Below, piece by piece: positions 21,348 to 31,301 of a DNA stretch of 64,000 bases. Under the pieces are notes generated by a model. The model did no database searches and had not been told where the DNA came from. It was given only the letters and a program-made list of their open reading frames with translations. The translations under genes and the position numbers were made by a program. The DNA is taken from the NCBI RefSeq assembly GCF_042453785.1, contig NC_091664.1, positions 30,428,501-30,492,500 on the forward strand, read 5' to 3'. This DNA is from Malus domestica (lineage: Eukaryota > Streptophyta > Magnoliopsida > Rosales > Rosaceae). Every line of letters starts with the position of its first letter. The first letter of the stretch is position 1.

Positions 21348-23105
21348 ATGGCGTGTACGATTACCCAACAGAGTGGTGCTGTTGATGTTGGTTGTTTGTA
21401 TGGGTGTGGAAAGCAAGTTAACCCCGGTTTTGGCATCAGCCATCTCTCAATATCAACAGTTTTAAGGAAGTATAATCGTGAAGCTCATTATTCTTTACAA
21501 TGGAGAGGAGATGTTAGTTCCAAAAGAAATGTGGGTGTTTCACAGCGTAGGAGTTTTCAGCGAAGTGTTTGTATTGATAGAGTCCATGAAGTTCCCCTAG
21601 ATGAATGGGGCTTTGATAGTGATGAGATGGGTTTTGAGAAAAAATCTGGAGAGGAAACGAATAACAAGAAGCCTCATAATGCTTTTGTATTGAATGTCGA
21701 AGGGCGCTTTGTGGGAAATGCTGAGGAGACCAATAATGATATTCTTCGGAACTTTTGCACCCGTGGGAAGTTAATTCATGCATCGAGGTTGGTTGAGGTC
21801 ATGGCACGTCAAAACCAAGTTCCGTACTTCCCTTCTTGCACAAACTTAATCCGGGGCCTTATCAAAACAGATCGATTAGATAAAGCTGAAAAAGTTCTAA
21901 AGATCATGATCATGTCTGGTGGGGTTCCAGATATTATCACATATAACATGATGGTTGGAGGTCTATGTAAGAGTGGACAGTTAAGCTCTGCAATCGATCT
22001 TGTGGAAGACATGAGCGTGAGTGGTTGCCCTCCAGATGTGATTACTTACAATACTATAATTCGTTGCATGTTTACATTTGGGAATTACGACCAGGCGATT
22101 GCGTTTTGGAAGGACCAACTGAGAAAGGGATGCCCTCCTTATATAGTCACCTACACAATTCTCATTGAGCTAGTCTGCAGACACTGTGGAACGATGCAAG
22201 CTGTGGAAGTTTTGGGTGATATGGTGGCAGAAGGATGTTATCCTGATATTGTTACCTTCAATTCTCTGATTAACTTCACTTCCAGACAGAATAAGCTTGA
22301 AGATACTGCTTTGGTTATACATAGTCTTCTATCTCTGGGGTTGAAACCCAACACCATTACTTACAACACGATTCTCCATTCTCTTTGCAGCCGTGGGTGT
22401 TGGGAGGAAGCCGATGAAATCCTCACAATCATGAATGAAACTTCCGAACCCCCTACAGTTGTTACTTACAATATTTTGATCAATGGTTTGTGTAAATTTG
22501 GGCTTGTAGATCGTGCCGTCAACTTCTTTACTCAAATGGTTTCTCAGAATTGTTATCCCGACATCATTACTTATAACACACTCCTGGGCGCTCTTGGTAG
22601 GACGGGAATGATTGATCAGGCCCTCGAATTACTTAATCTTCTAAGTGGCACCAGTCGATCGCCTGGTTTGATCACTTACAATACTGTGATTGACGGATTG
22701 GCTAAGACAGGTTGCATGGAGAAAGCTATGGGATTGTATGGTCAAATGGTAGAAAATGGAATCATTCCTGATGAAATTACTCATCGTTCTTTGGTAGGTG
22801 GGTTTTGCCGGGCGAATCTAGTTGAGGAAGCTGTTCTGATACTGAAGGAGATGCATAAGAGAGGCCATCCGGTCCGTAATATGTCTTACAAATTTGTGAT
22901 CCATGGATTATGTAGAAAGAAGAGAGTTGATATTGCGATACAAGTCCTAGAAATGATGATATCAAATCGAAGCATGCCAGATGAGGCAATTTATTCAACT
23001 ATAATTGAAGGTGTAGCCGCTGCTGGTATGACAAAAGAGGCCGATGAGTTGCATCAAAAGCTGATCGAGTGGAAGGTTTTAAGTGAAGAGATCATGGTAA
23101 ACTAG
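21348..23105 (+). CDS. P-class pentatricopeptide repeat protein, organelle RNA-binding (At1g08610-like)
   Basis: Intronless ORF of 585 aa. The ATG at 21348 is the first in frame. The first 150 residues are repeat-poor and basic/serine-rich, which fits a plastid or mitochondrial targeting region. From about residue 160 to 575 there are roughly eleven to twelve 35-residue repeats with the P-type signature (VTYNxxIxGLCKxGxxxxAxxLxxxMxxxGxxPD), for example DIITYNMMVGGLCKSGQLSS. No E, DYW or SMR domain follows, so a role in RNA stabilisation, splicing or translation rather than C-to-U editing is expected from the family. The similarity to Arabidopsis At1g08610 is from memory. The gene converges on the PPR gene at 24697-26598, with 1.6 kb of MITE/SINE DNA between them. 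Confidence 0.9.
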   Translation: MACTITQQSGAVDVGCLYGCGKQVNPGFGISHLSISTVLRKYNREAHYSLQWRGDVSSKRNVGVSQRRSFQRSVCIDRVHEVPLDEWGFDSDEMGFEKKSGEETNNKKPHNAFVLNVEGRFVGNAEETNNDILRNFCTRGKLIHASRLVEVMARQNQVPYFPSCTNLIRGLIKTDRLDKAEKVLKIMIMSGGVPDIITYNMMVGGLCKSGQLSSAIDLVEDMSVSGCPPDVITYNTIIRCMFTFGNYDQAIAFWKDQLRKGCPPYIVTYTILIELVCRHCGTMQAVEVLGDMVAEGCYPDIVTFNSLINFTSRQNKLEDTALVIHSLLSLGLKPNTITYNTILHSLCSRGCWEEADEILTIMNETSEPPTVVTYNILINGLCKFGLVDRAVNFFTQMVSQNCYPDIITYNTLLGALGRTGMIDQALELLNLLSGTSRSPGLITYNTVIDGLAKTGCMEKAMGLYGQMVENGIIPDEITHRSLVGGFCRANLVEEAVLILKEMHKRGHPVRNMSYKFVIHGLCRKKRVDIAIQVLEMMISNRSMPDEAIYSTIIEGVAAAGMTKEADELHQKLIEWKVLSEEIMVN

Positions 23106-23476
23106 ATCAGGTTTACGCAAAATTTTGACTTTGTTACTTCTTCTGGGCATCTAGATTGCCATTTCTCTACTGCTTTTCTCTGATAATGTTTTGCCAGAAG
23201 TCTTTTCTGCTTGATAGTTTCTGTATCTTTTTTTCCCTTTGATACAAACGATATTCTACACTAAATTCATCTTTAAATATGGCCATTTTTCTTGATATCT
23301 TATCTTTTCGTTCGTAGATTTTATTTTTTGAGTACTGAATATCTTTTCTTTTTCTTGCTGACAGTTCTGTTGCAAAAGATCTGTGTATCTACGTTAACTA
23401 AGAACACGACTCTGTCAAAGTAAACTCGTTTTCGTGGACTTGATGCTGTTCATGTTTTTGCTAGATAGGAGATATT

Positions 23477-23920
23477 TAGGGTCTGTTTGATACTGTACTT
23501 GAATCTAATTTTTTAAACTCAAAAACACTTTTTAAGTTTTAGGTCTTAAAAAACTTGTTTGGTAGGACTATTTTCAAAAACTGAACTCAAGACTAACTAA
23601 AAAATATAGTTTATTCTCTAAAAACATAAAAAGTGAGTTTTTAGAGTTTTTAAACTTAAACTTACTTATTTCTTTTCTCTCTCTCCTCCCCTCTCACTCC
23701 AAATCTATATCTCTTTTCTTCTTTCTTTCTCATTTTTTTTTATTACCTTTTTCGTCTCTCCTCCAATCCAATCAAGTTTAAGTCATAAGATTTAAAATTT
23801 TTAAATCGCAAACCAATCAAGTTTTTTAGTCTTAAAAAAAATTGTTTTCAATAAATGTTCTTAAGAAATATTTTGAGAAATGATACAAAATTTCAAATAG
23901 GATACCAAACAGGCTCTAAG
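23477..23920. mobile_element. hAT-like MITE
   Basis: The ends TTAGGGTCTGTTTGATACTG and the reverse complement TTAGAGCCTGTTTGGTATCC form imperfect terminal inverted repeats around an AT-rich, partly self-complementary interior of about 440 bp. The GGxCTGTTTGGTA terminus is typical of plant hAT-type MITEs. I could not define the target duplication and no transposase is encoded. Confidence 0.6.
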
Positions 23921-24030
23921 AGTTTCAGACATTCTTCGCTTTATCTGTTGGAAAAATAGATTCAAAAAATGGAGATGAAATAGGAGAGAACATGTCTCTA
24001 GAGCAAATGTTCACAATAAATTTTGCTAAA

Positions 24031-24192
24031 GGTCGTACGCAGTGTACAAGGCTCCCGCTTTACGCAGGGTCTGAGAGAGGTGAATGTCGGCTAGCCTTTC
24101 CCCCATTTATGGAGAGGCTGCTCCCAAGTCTCGAACACGAGACCTACCGCTCATGGGCGAAGGCACTTGTCATCACACCAAGTGCGACATTT
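24031..24192 (-). mobile_element. tRNA-derived SINE, Au-like
   Basis: A 162-bp element flanked by a perfect 21-bp direct repeat, TTCACAATAAATTTTGCTAAA, at 24010-24030 and 24193-24213. Read on the minus strand it has an A-box-like region (TGATGACAAGTGCC), a B box (GTGTTCGAGAC), then the conserved body CCTCTCCATAAATGGGGG...GCGTAAAGCGGGAGCCTTGTACACTGCGTACGACC. That body matches what I remember of the Au SINE superfamily. It is non-coding and depends on a LINE for mobilisation. The intact target duplication suggests a fairly recent insertion. Confidence 0.85.
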
Positions 24193-24293
24193 TTCACAAT
24201 AAATTTTGCTAAATCTCCTTTTTCTGTGTTCCAAAAGAAAGATCAACACTCATAAAATGCCAAATCTGCCCTGCAAGGCAGTGCTCTCATTAT

Positions 24294-24620
24294 TAAGGCC
24301 TGGTTTGGTACTGAGGTGATTCTGAAAAAAGTTAGGAGTTGTTTTTGTGTTTGGTAAACATTCAGCTTCAGTTTTTTTTCACAGTTTTGGGTGAAAAAAA
24401 AGCCAAAAACAAGAAGCTGCAAAACCCATCTTTGAAAAACCGGCTTTTTTCACATCTGTTTTACATAAAAGTTTACCAAACACTATAATACTGTTTTTTT
24501 TTTCAAAAGCACTTTTACAAAAAAGTTTACCAAACATTCTGCTACTTTATTTCATAGCTGCTTATTCTAACCGCAGAAACAGTTTTTTTTCAAAGCACAA
24601 CAATACCAAACCAGCCCTAA
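24294..24620. mobile_element. hAT-like MITE
   Basis: The ends TTAAGGCCTGGTTTGGTACTG and (reverse complement) TTAGGGCTGGTTTGGTATTG enclose about 330 bp of A/T-run-rich sequence with internal inverted segments. Terminal sequence and size fit a hAT-type MITE. The target duplication is not clear. It lies 75 bp beyond the stop of the PPR gene at 24697 and may be transcribed in its 3' UTR. Confidence 0.65.
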
Positions 24621-24696
24621 GTGGATACAGGCTTCTGCTGAGCCAAAAATAGTCTTTTAATCCAACTAATTCCTCTTTGTAGCTACAAACCAAAAG

Positions 24697-26598
24697 CTAA
24701 TTCTTAATCTCAGACAGAGTAAGCTCTTTGTACACATCAAGCATGGGAAAGGTTCTATTCAAACGTCTGAACGAATCTTCGGAAATCGCCCTTAAACTAA
24801 AAACAGAGTGGGCAAGCTGCATCGCTTCAGCTCGCCATCCTGCGAAACCAATTCCTTCAATCAACAGAGTGTAGGTGGTTTCATTTGGCCGGCACCCCTT
24901 TTCAACCATTGCCGCGAGCACTTCAATGGCATCGACAATCCTACGCGTTTTGCACAACCCGAGAAGAACAATGTTGTAACTGATAACTGTTGGCTGAAAG
25001 CCACCAGTTTCCATGTCTACCAACAACCCTATAGCCTCATTCACCATCCCATCTCTGCACAAACACGATATAAGCGAATTGTAAGTAATCCCATCGGGAT
25101 CAATTCCTTTGCTTACCATTTCTGATACCATTTGCAAAGCTCGAACTCTGTCTCCACAGTTCCACAGTGCACTGAACATGGTGTTGTATGAGCTCACATT
25201 CGGAGGACATCCCACTTCACCGAGGTTCTCGAAGATTTGCAAAGCCTGATCAGCCTTTCCACTCTTACACAACGCAGCCAATATCGTATTGTAGTTCACA
25301 ATATCCGGTAAGCAGCCATCCGATATCATGTAATCCAAAAACTCTATTGCCAAATCCAATCTCCCCTCTTTGCAGAAAGCAGAAACCAACGGATCATAAC
25401 TATACGCATCCGGAGTCAATCCCTTGTCCTTCATGATCTTTAACACATTCACTGCATCCTCGACTTTGCAATCGCGACATAGCGTGCTAATCAAAATGCT
25501 GTAAGTCACCACGTTCGGCTCACAGCCTCTCGAACACATATTGCCCACCAGCTTCTCCCCTTCTTCCCATTTACCTCGATTCAATAGCGCTCGTAACAAA
25601 ATGTTGTACGAGACTACATTAGGCGAACATCCCTTCGAATCTAAGCTCCTAACAAACTCGAAAGCCCTATCCAGCATCCCTTCTCTGCACATTCCCCTAA
25701 CAACTGCATTGTAAGTATGCATGTCAGGTTTAAGCCCTCTTGACAACATCCCATCCAAAAGCTTCATTGCTTCATCAATTCCGCCTTCAGGAATCGTTGC
25801 TTCGATCAAAATCGTGTAAGTAATCACAGTTGGCCTGCAATTATCCTTCACCAACTGATCCAAAACCTTCAAAGCTAATCCTAGCTTCCCCCTCCCACAA
25901 AGACTCCCAATCATTATATTGTAAGTAACAACATCGGGTGAGAACCCCTGGCTCCTCATCCTATCAAGCACTTTGTTTGCTGCATCAATCCGATTCGCCT
26001 TACAGAACCCGCTGATCAACGCATTGTATGAAAACAAATCAGGCTCACCATACTTCTCCAAAATCTGCATAACCCGAACGGCCTTTTCGACGTTTCTCGA
26101 ATTGAAGAACCCTTTGATGAGCTTTGTGCAGAGGATCACGTCGGGCTTGTACCCCTTGTTCACCATCAGCTCAAGAAAGTAGAGTGCTTCATTGTACTGC
26201 CCTGCTTTGCAGGACCTGTTGAGCACTTTCACCAAATGGGTTTCTTTGACATCATTGTTCTGCAACTGGGTCGGTCTTGCTTCGGCGGAAGCCGCGGCCT
26301 TTGACGGATTTCTGCGGCGGTTGCCGGCGTTGGACGAAATGCAAACCCCGCATCTCAAGGCACTGGTTTGGCGGGAAGAGGGTTTCACCAAATGGGTTTC
26401 CTTGACATCGTTGTTCTGCAACTGGGTCGGTCTTGCTTTGGCGAAAGCCGCCGCCTTTGGCGGGTTTCTGCGGTGGTTTCCGCCGTTTGACGAAATGCAA
26501 ACCCTGCAGCTCACGGCACTGGTCTGGTGGGAGGAGGGGTTCGGGTGGGTGGTGACGTGGAGGCTCTGAGGCAACAGCTTGGCGGCAACTGTTGTCAT
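24697..26598 (-). CDS. P-class pentatricopeptide repeat protein, chloroplast type (At3g04760-like)
   Basis: Intronless ORF of 633 aa with ATG at 26598. After a serine/arginine-rich leader, about 13 P-type PPR motifs run from about residue 122 to 600 (LVKVLNRSCKAGQYNEALYF, VTYNIMIGSLCGRGK, NYNTILAALCKSGKADQALQ, TTYTLLIEGIGFAGWRAEAM). The C-terminal FRRLNRTFPMLDVYKEL and overall sequence match my recollection of Arabidopsis At3g04760, annotated as chloroplastic. A role in plastid RNA processing is inferred from the family. The odd feature is in the leader: a 52-residue segment ending NNDVKETHLVK is present twice in tandem before the first PPR motif, making the leader longer than expected. No downstream editing domain is present. 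Confidence 0.92.
   Translation of the reverse strand: MTTVAAKLLPQSLHVTTHPNPSSHQTSAVSCRVCISSNGGNHRRNPPKAAAFAKARPTQLQNNDVKETHLVKPSSRQTSALRCGVCISSNAGNRRRNPSKAAASAEARPTQLQNNDVKETHLVKVLNRSCKAGQYNEALYFLELMVNKGYKPDVILCTKLIKGFFNSRNVEKAVRVMQILEKYGEPDLFSYNALISGFCKANRIDAANKVLDRMRSQGFSPDVVTYNIMIGSLCGRGKLGLALKVLDQLVKDNCRPTVITYTILIEATIPEGGIDEAMKLLDGMLSRGLKPDMHTYNAVVRGMCREGMLDRAFEFVRSLDSKGCSPNVVSYNILLRALLNRGKWEEGEKLVGNMCSRGCEPNVVTYSILISTLCRDCKVEDAVNVLKIMKDKGLTPDAYSYDPLVSAFCKEGRLDLAIEFLDYMISDGCLPDIVNYNTILAALCKSGKADQALQIFENLGEVGCPPNVSSYNTMFSALWNCGDRVRALQMVSEMVSKGIDPDGITYNSLISCLCRDGMVNEAIGLLVDMETGGFQPTVISYNIVLLGLCKTRRIVDAIEVLAAMVEKGCRPNETTYTLLIEGIGFAGWRAEAMQLAHSVFSLRAISEDSFRRLNRTFPMLDVYKELTLSEIKN
26228..26539. 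repeat. 156-bp in-frame tandem duplication inside the PPR leader
   Basis: Two adjacent copies of a 156-bp unit (about 26228-26383 and 26384-26539) encode SSHQTSAVSCRVCISSN... and SSRQTSALRCGVCISSN..., each ending QNNDVKETHLVK. The copies differ at about a dozen amino acids. Confidence 0.9.
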
Positions 26599-27555
26599 TG
26601 GTGGAGGATTTGTTAAGGTGTTTTTTCAGCTCTCATGGAGAAATTGTTTTTGCAGAAAGTTTGGAGATTTGCATGGACAAAATTGGAAACATGTTGGGAC
26701 ATGGATATCATAGACAAGGATTCCGGTTGGATTTCAGGACGTGGTTTTGGATAGGATAAGGAATCTGGTCGCACGTCGTAACTTGCAGATGTTTTTGGTG
26801 TTTTGGGCCGAGGCATAAATGTGAACTCGAAACTTGGGTTGGGTCCAGCAAGTGGAGAAATTTTTGGGTCCGTCGTAGGTCACCCGATATGAGATCGGGC
26901 ATGTGCGACCATCCAATAAGAAGCTGCCACTGGTGGGGCGGCATGAACCCAAATACAGAAGAAATTCTTGGGAGCGGATGGTTGTGCCACCTCAACCATC
27001 CGCCCAAGACACAAAAACATCTCACCCAGGCCACCTCTCTTGTATTCTGGCCCCATCGTTCGTGGTGCACCCGTTGGGTCTTTGGCCCAGCATCCACGTA
27101 ACATGGGCATTCGGACTGAAGAACTCCAAACACAAGGGTGGATTTGTGAGCAAGGTAGCGCCGACGTGGGGGCATTTACCCTACTGAAGCTCACCTGTCG
27201 CACAACATAGCGATACCCCTAGCAATTGGGTGGGTCAGGCATCAGGTTGAGTGGGATTTGCGGGTGTTACTCTTTATGAGCATGGCCAGACGGGTGATGT
27301 GATCCACTAGCCAGACCCAACTCCGAAGAAATTTTAGCAAGGTTCATGTTAACACAGTTCCTTTTGCAAGGCTGCTTTGATACTCCAAAAATCCGGATAA
27401 GAAAACATCCTTCAGTAACATGATATGCATTAATCATGATGTATGACATTGTACATTATAATTTGAACGATTCAAACGAAAAGAGGAAGAAGTTTACAAG
27501 TTTACAACACAAAATGTGCTACACATATATTTTCCGGGGGCTAACTCTCGCTCAA
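26599..27555. promoter_or_regulatory. Intergenic: PPR promoter region and PTAR1 3' side
   Basis: About 950 bp that is more GC-balanced than other gaps. It must contain the promoter of the minus-strand PPR gene and the PTAR1 3' UTR. Overlapping short ORFs occur on both strands between 26700 and 27210, but none shows a recognisable domain, codon bias or splice partner, so I do not call a gene. I see no TIR, LTR or tandem repeat. Confidence 0.4.
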
Positions 27556-30500
27556 CTAATGTCCAGATGCTTCTACATAGCTCACTAAAGAATCCCAAGT
27601 TGAGGACCTCTCCGGGCACGCCTTATTCAACAGAGCTTTTAGGTTTTCGGTTTTCAGATTCTCTTGAAATTCAATCCGTCGGGAATCAGGGATTTGCTGA
27701 GGCAGGTAAGAGCAACATAAGCATCCAGAAAACTTGATAGAAGTGGATTGTGTAGAGTTGCAACAAATTTTAAACGGAGGGAAACTACTGTTACCTTAAT
27801 CAACCATAATATGTAAGTGGCAGAATGTTTAGCCTGTGATTGGTAATCGTCAAAGCTATTATCTGGAATGATTGAGCAGGAGTCGAGGAGATGTAACTCG
27901 TTATCCATAAATATTCTTAAGTCGTTATTCATGCTGTTATTCTGCTTCCCGTGGCTGGACACACCAGTATGATCGGTTATGAAATGCTTTATCCAAAATA
28001 AGGAAAGGAAGCGACGATGAAGCCATAGAGCCTGTTTACAGCGAATACCATAGAAATTAAAACCCATGGGGTTCTCAGATGATCAGTCAAATATACGAAA
28101 ACAACCCCATGTACCTCTCTTCCTATGTAGCGCTTTATCAACATTTCATCCCAATCAAGCTCCTCCTGTCATGCCCATATTTTTAAGCAGTGAATTTAAA
28201 CTTAATTTCACATACAACAAAAAGACAAAAATTCGACACAAGTATTAACTGTAGAAAGCGCTCGCCCGTAGGAACTGATGATTTCATAATTACTGAAAAG
28301 AGACTGTACCTTCCACAATTGATATGTCTCAACGCTGTAACCAGAAGATGAAATTTCTTGTTTATAGCATTGCTCTTCTAAAATCTTAAGCATCAGCCGC
28401 TGAAAAATGATAGAAACATTGATTGTGAAGGAAATAAAGTCCGCATGTCAAAAACTTCATCTCTCAGAATCACAACAAAAAGAAGACAAGGTCTCACACT
28501 GCGATAATGGAAGCAACTATGATCAGCAACATGCAAGGAGGCCCAGTTTCTGGATCTTTTTAATTCATACAACAACTGCAAGCACACATTTAGAGTGCAT
28601 ATAGTTAACTTGTAGATGTGTCACAACTTTTTAACAGAGGAAATCTTAATGGCGTCTTTTGAGAATGAAAGGCTTAAATACAATCCTCCGCTTACCCTTT
28701 CCAAATTTATTGGAGTGCAATTTGGCTCAAAATTGTTCGCAAAACATTATAACATCTTAAATATGAAAATCTAGAAGGGAACCTGAATTATTCCCGCAAA
28801 AGGAATGGCAGGATTATATCTAACCTGTTCTCTTGTCATGTAGGTAACCAACCAGCAACGATGATTCCAAGCACGGTAATTCATTTTTGACCTCTGTAAA
28901 GAAAGATTTTAATTACAGAAAAGTGAACAATGACAAGGAAAATTCTCACAACTAAGAACATTGTGGAAGCTATAAAATGCCACACAGAATAAACATTGCT
29001 ATTCAAACCATGGACACTGTACATTATGTTGGGCAAAGATACAACTATTATCGGCTCTAGTTTGGTACAGAAAAATTTGTCAGCTCAGTAGGAGCGATGG
29101 AAGGCATTTCTCAAGTCTTTAAAGTGGTGTGAATTATGTTGTTTTCTTTACGAAAGCAACAACGAGACTGACCAAAAACAACACATAGGATAATTGATTT
29201 AAAGTTTAAATAAACCTTGAAAATTAAAAGCATGCAGTTCCTGAACTGAATTTAAACCTCAGCTATTTTCTCCACCAGCTCAGAGTCTTTGGTCACAATC
29301 TCTGACAGAGTTGAACACTTTCCAGCAATTGACTTGATGATCCACTGCCTGCAATGATCGATATGTTCATAAAATTCGTGTTTTAAAGCCATTACATAGG
29401 GAAACTATAATGAGGGGCTCAATTAAACCACACCCTGCTGAGTACTTACAAATAAAAAACTATAGAATCATGCCAGTTGTTAAACATATAACGAAAACCA
29501 TTTTTTTAAAGATGTTACCTATGGCTCCAAGCATACTCAGACTTAGGTGAATATGAAAGAACAAGTGCCGACAAGAGAAGTTCATCCAAAAAATCCGAGA
29601 GCTTATGCTTCTGCGACACAACAAGTTTCCTGGGTCAAATATACAAGATCAATTAGGTGTCATGACATAAATTGAAAAGCATACAAGATCAAGCAGCTCC
29701 AAAATTATTGATATATAAGAGAGAGAAAACAAGCACTACTGAACCAAAAATGAAAAGGGGGAAAACCTGGAATGCCATGCAGTGCCGAAATCACAACTTA
29801 GCAACAAAAGTGCCCTGCTATGCTTCATGACGTCACTTTCAAAACTGTTATCCAAAGATAATGACGCACACAGAGAATTCTCATCCCCGGATACATCAGA
29901 TTTGCTATTAAGTGCCTTATATTGTCTACTTGCTGCCATAAACGCATGCTTAGCTGCCTTATATAATGGAAGAAGAATTTGCGTTGAAATCCCCAACTTA
30001 TGATCCCTATTCCAAAAAACTGAGTTTCCATCTGTCGAGCGCAGCACAGTACTGTCATCAAATGAGGGTGAATGGCCTGCCTCTTTATTCAGCTCGGAAA
30101 ACTGGGACGGGTGAAGAAATCCCACCTCATCTCTGGGTCATCAAGTGAACACAATACATTATACATACGACGGTCGCATTACTAGATTTTCCAAAGACAT
30201 TAATGAGAGCCCTCTAAAAAGAGAAAACCTCTACACAAAATCGTAATGCACCCACAATTACACACACACACCCAAACAATTCAAAAACTTTCAGCAAAAG
30301 AACAAGGCAAACTTGGACCGCTATCGAAATCCCGGTCTCACTAACAGTAATGAACTAACACTGAATCAACATTTTGAATGGAACTAAAACTGAATTGACC
30401 TTTTTAAAAAAATTTGAAATCCAAGTCAAATCAAGCTGATACGTTTACATGTAAACAACTCATTCGTGATCAAATATCCTAACTTTTTCGAGACGGAAAC

Positions 30501-30752
30501 TACAGTTTATCGAGGTTCACCATCGAAGCAAAGAATAAAAACTACATATACAAAACTCTTTGGGGCATTTCGTCAAATACAAAGTCTGCATCTTTACCGA
30601 AAACAAAGAAGCAAAACCTGCAATCAATGATCCTTTGATAGGATACAAGTACGAATTGCTCACATTTGGGGATCGGATTCCAAGATACTTTCGAATTGAT
30701 TCAGAAGATCGGCCATGGTTGCTTCCGAACGACGCAGCTCCTCTTCGTTCAT
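27556..30752 (-). CDS. PTAR1: Protein prenyltransferase alpha-subunit repeat-containing protein 1
   Basis: Ten coding exons on the minus strand: 30752-30664, 30132-29767, 29629-29519, 29348-29258, 28893-28825, 28575-28498, 28399-28310, 28165-28115, 28031-27795, 27696-27556. They join in phase to 440 aa. The ATG at 30752 is the longest; a second in-frame ATG at 30716 has a stronger context (GCAACCATGG) and gives 428 aa. The protein contains PPTA-type helical repeats: YSPKSEYAWSHRQWII, MNYRAWNHRCWLVTYM and REALWLHRRFLSLFW. The WxHR tryptophans and the N-terminal DEVGFLHPSQF and RDHKLGIS match plant PTAR1-like proteins. In animals PTAR1 is the alpha partner of RABGGTB in GGTase-III; the plant role is less known. 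It is divergent from the PP2A gene. Confidence 0.9.
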
Positions 30753-31301
30753 ATTTTCTGTTTGTTTCCCGAGAAAATTACAAGGGAAAAGAAAACCCGA
30801 GGGAAAATGAAACCATATACGTTGTATGCAAAATGGTAAATTAACTCAACGTAAGTACGTGGAAGATCCCTATTTGTTGGTGCAATAAGTTGCAGGAAAA
30901 AGTAATGATTCTGGCCGTAGCGGATCCCAGATTGAGCCTATACCGCACTGACACGTATACATCTTTCTTCGACTTTTCTTTTCTGTAGAAAATTTTGGAG
31001 CTGCTATTGCTATTCTCTCTCTCTACAAATCTCTCTCTCTCTCTCCTCTTTGAGCTAAAAGTGCATCAATCGCCGAAGGATTTTCTCTCATTTCCCCTCA
31101 CTTTCTCTCCCGTTTTCTCGCTCCCCAAACACTCCAATACCTCAAGGATCTGGCGTTTCTTCCACTTCAAATCTCACCTTCTTTTTTTTTCCAATCACGC
31201 AAAAAGGCAGTGAATTGGAACAAAATATAATCGAAAGGAAAGCACTTTGCGGGGATTGGGATTTCCGAATCGAGGGTTCCGTGATCTGTATTTGCGTCTC
31301 A
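30753..31301. promoter_or_regulatory. Shared head-to-head promoter of PTAR1 and the PP2A B'' gene
   Basis: Only about 550 bp separates the two start codons, so the promoters must share or abut this region. CT-rich tracts (31014-31050, 31065-31110) lie in the likely PP2A leader. No convincing TATA box is visible on either side, which is common for housekeeping pairs. Confidence 0.55.

Noticed and set aside
26192-26569. 125-codon plus-strand ORF over the PPR leader
   Set aside because: It is the antisense reading of the duplicated leader and repeats for the same reason.
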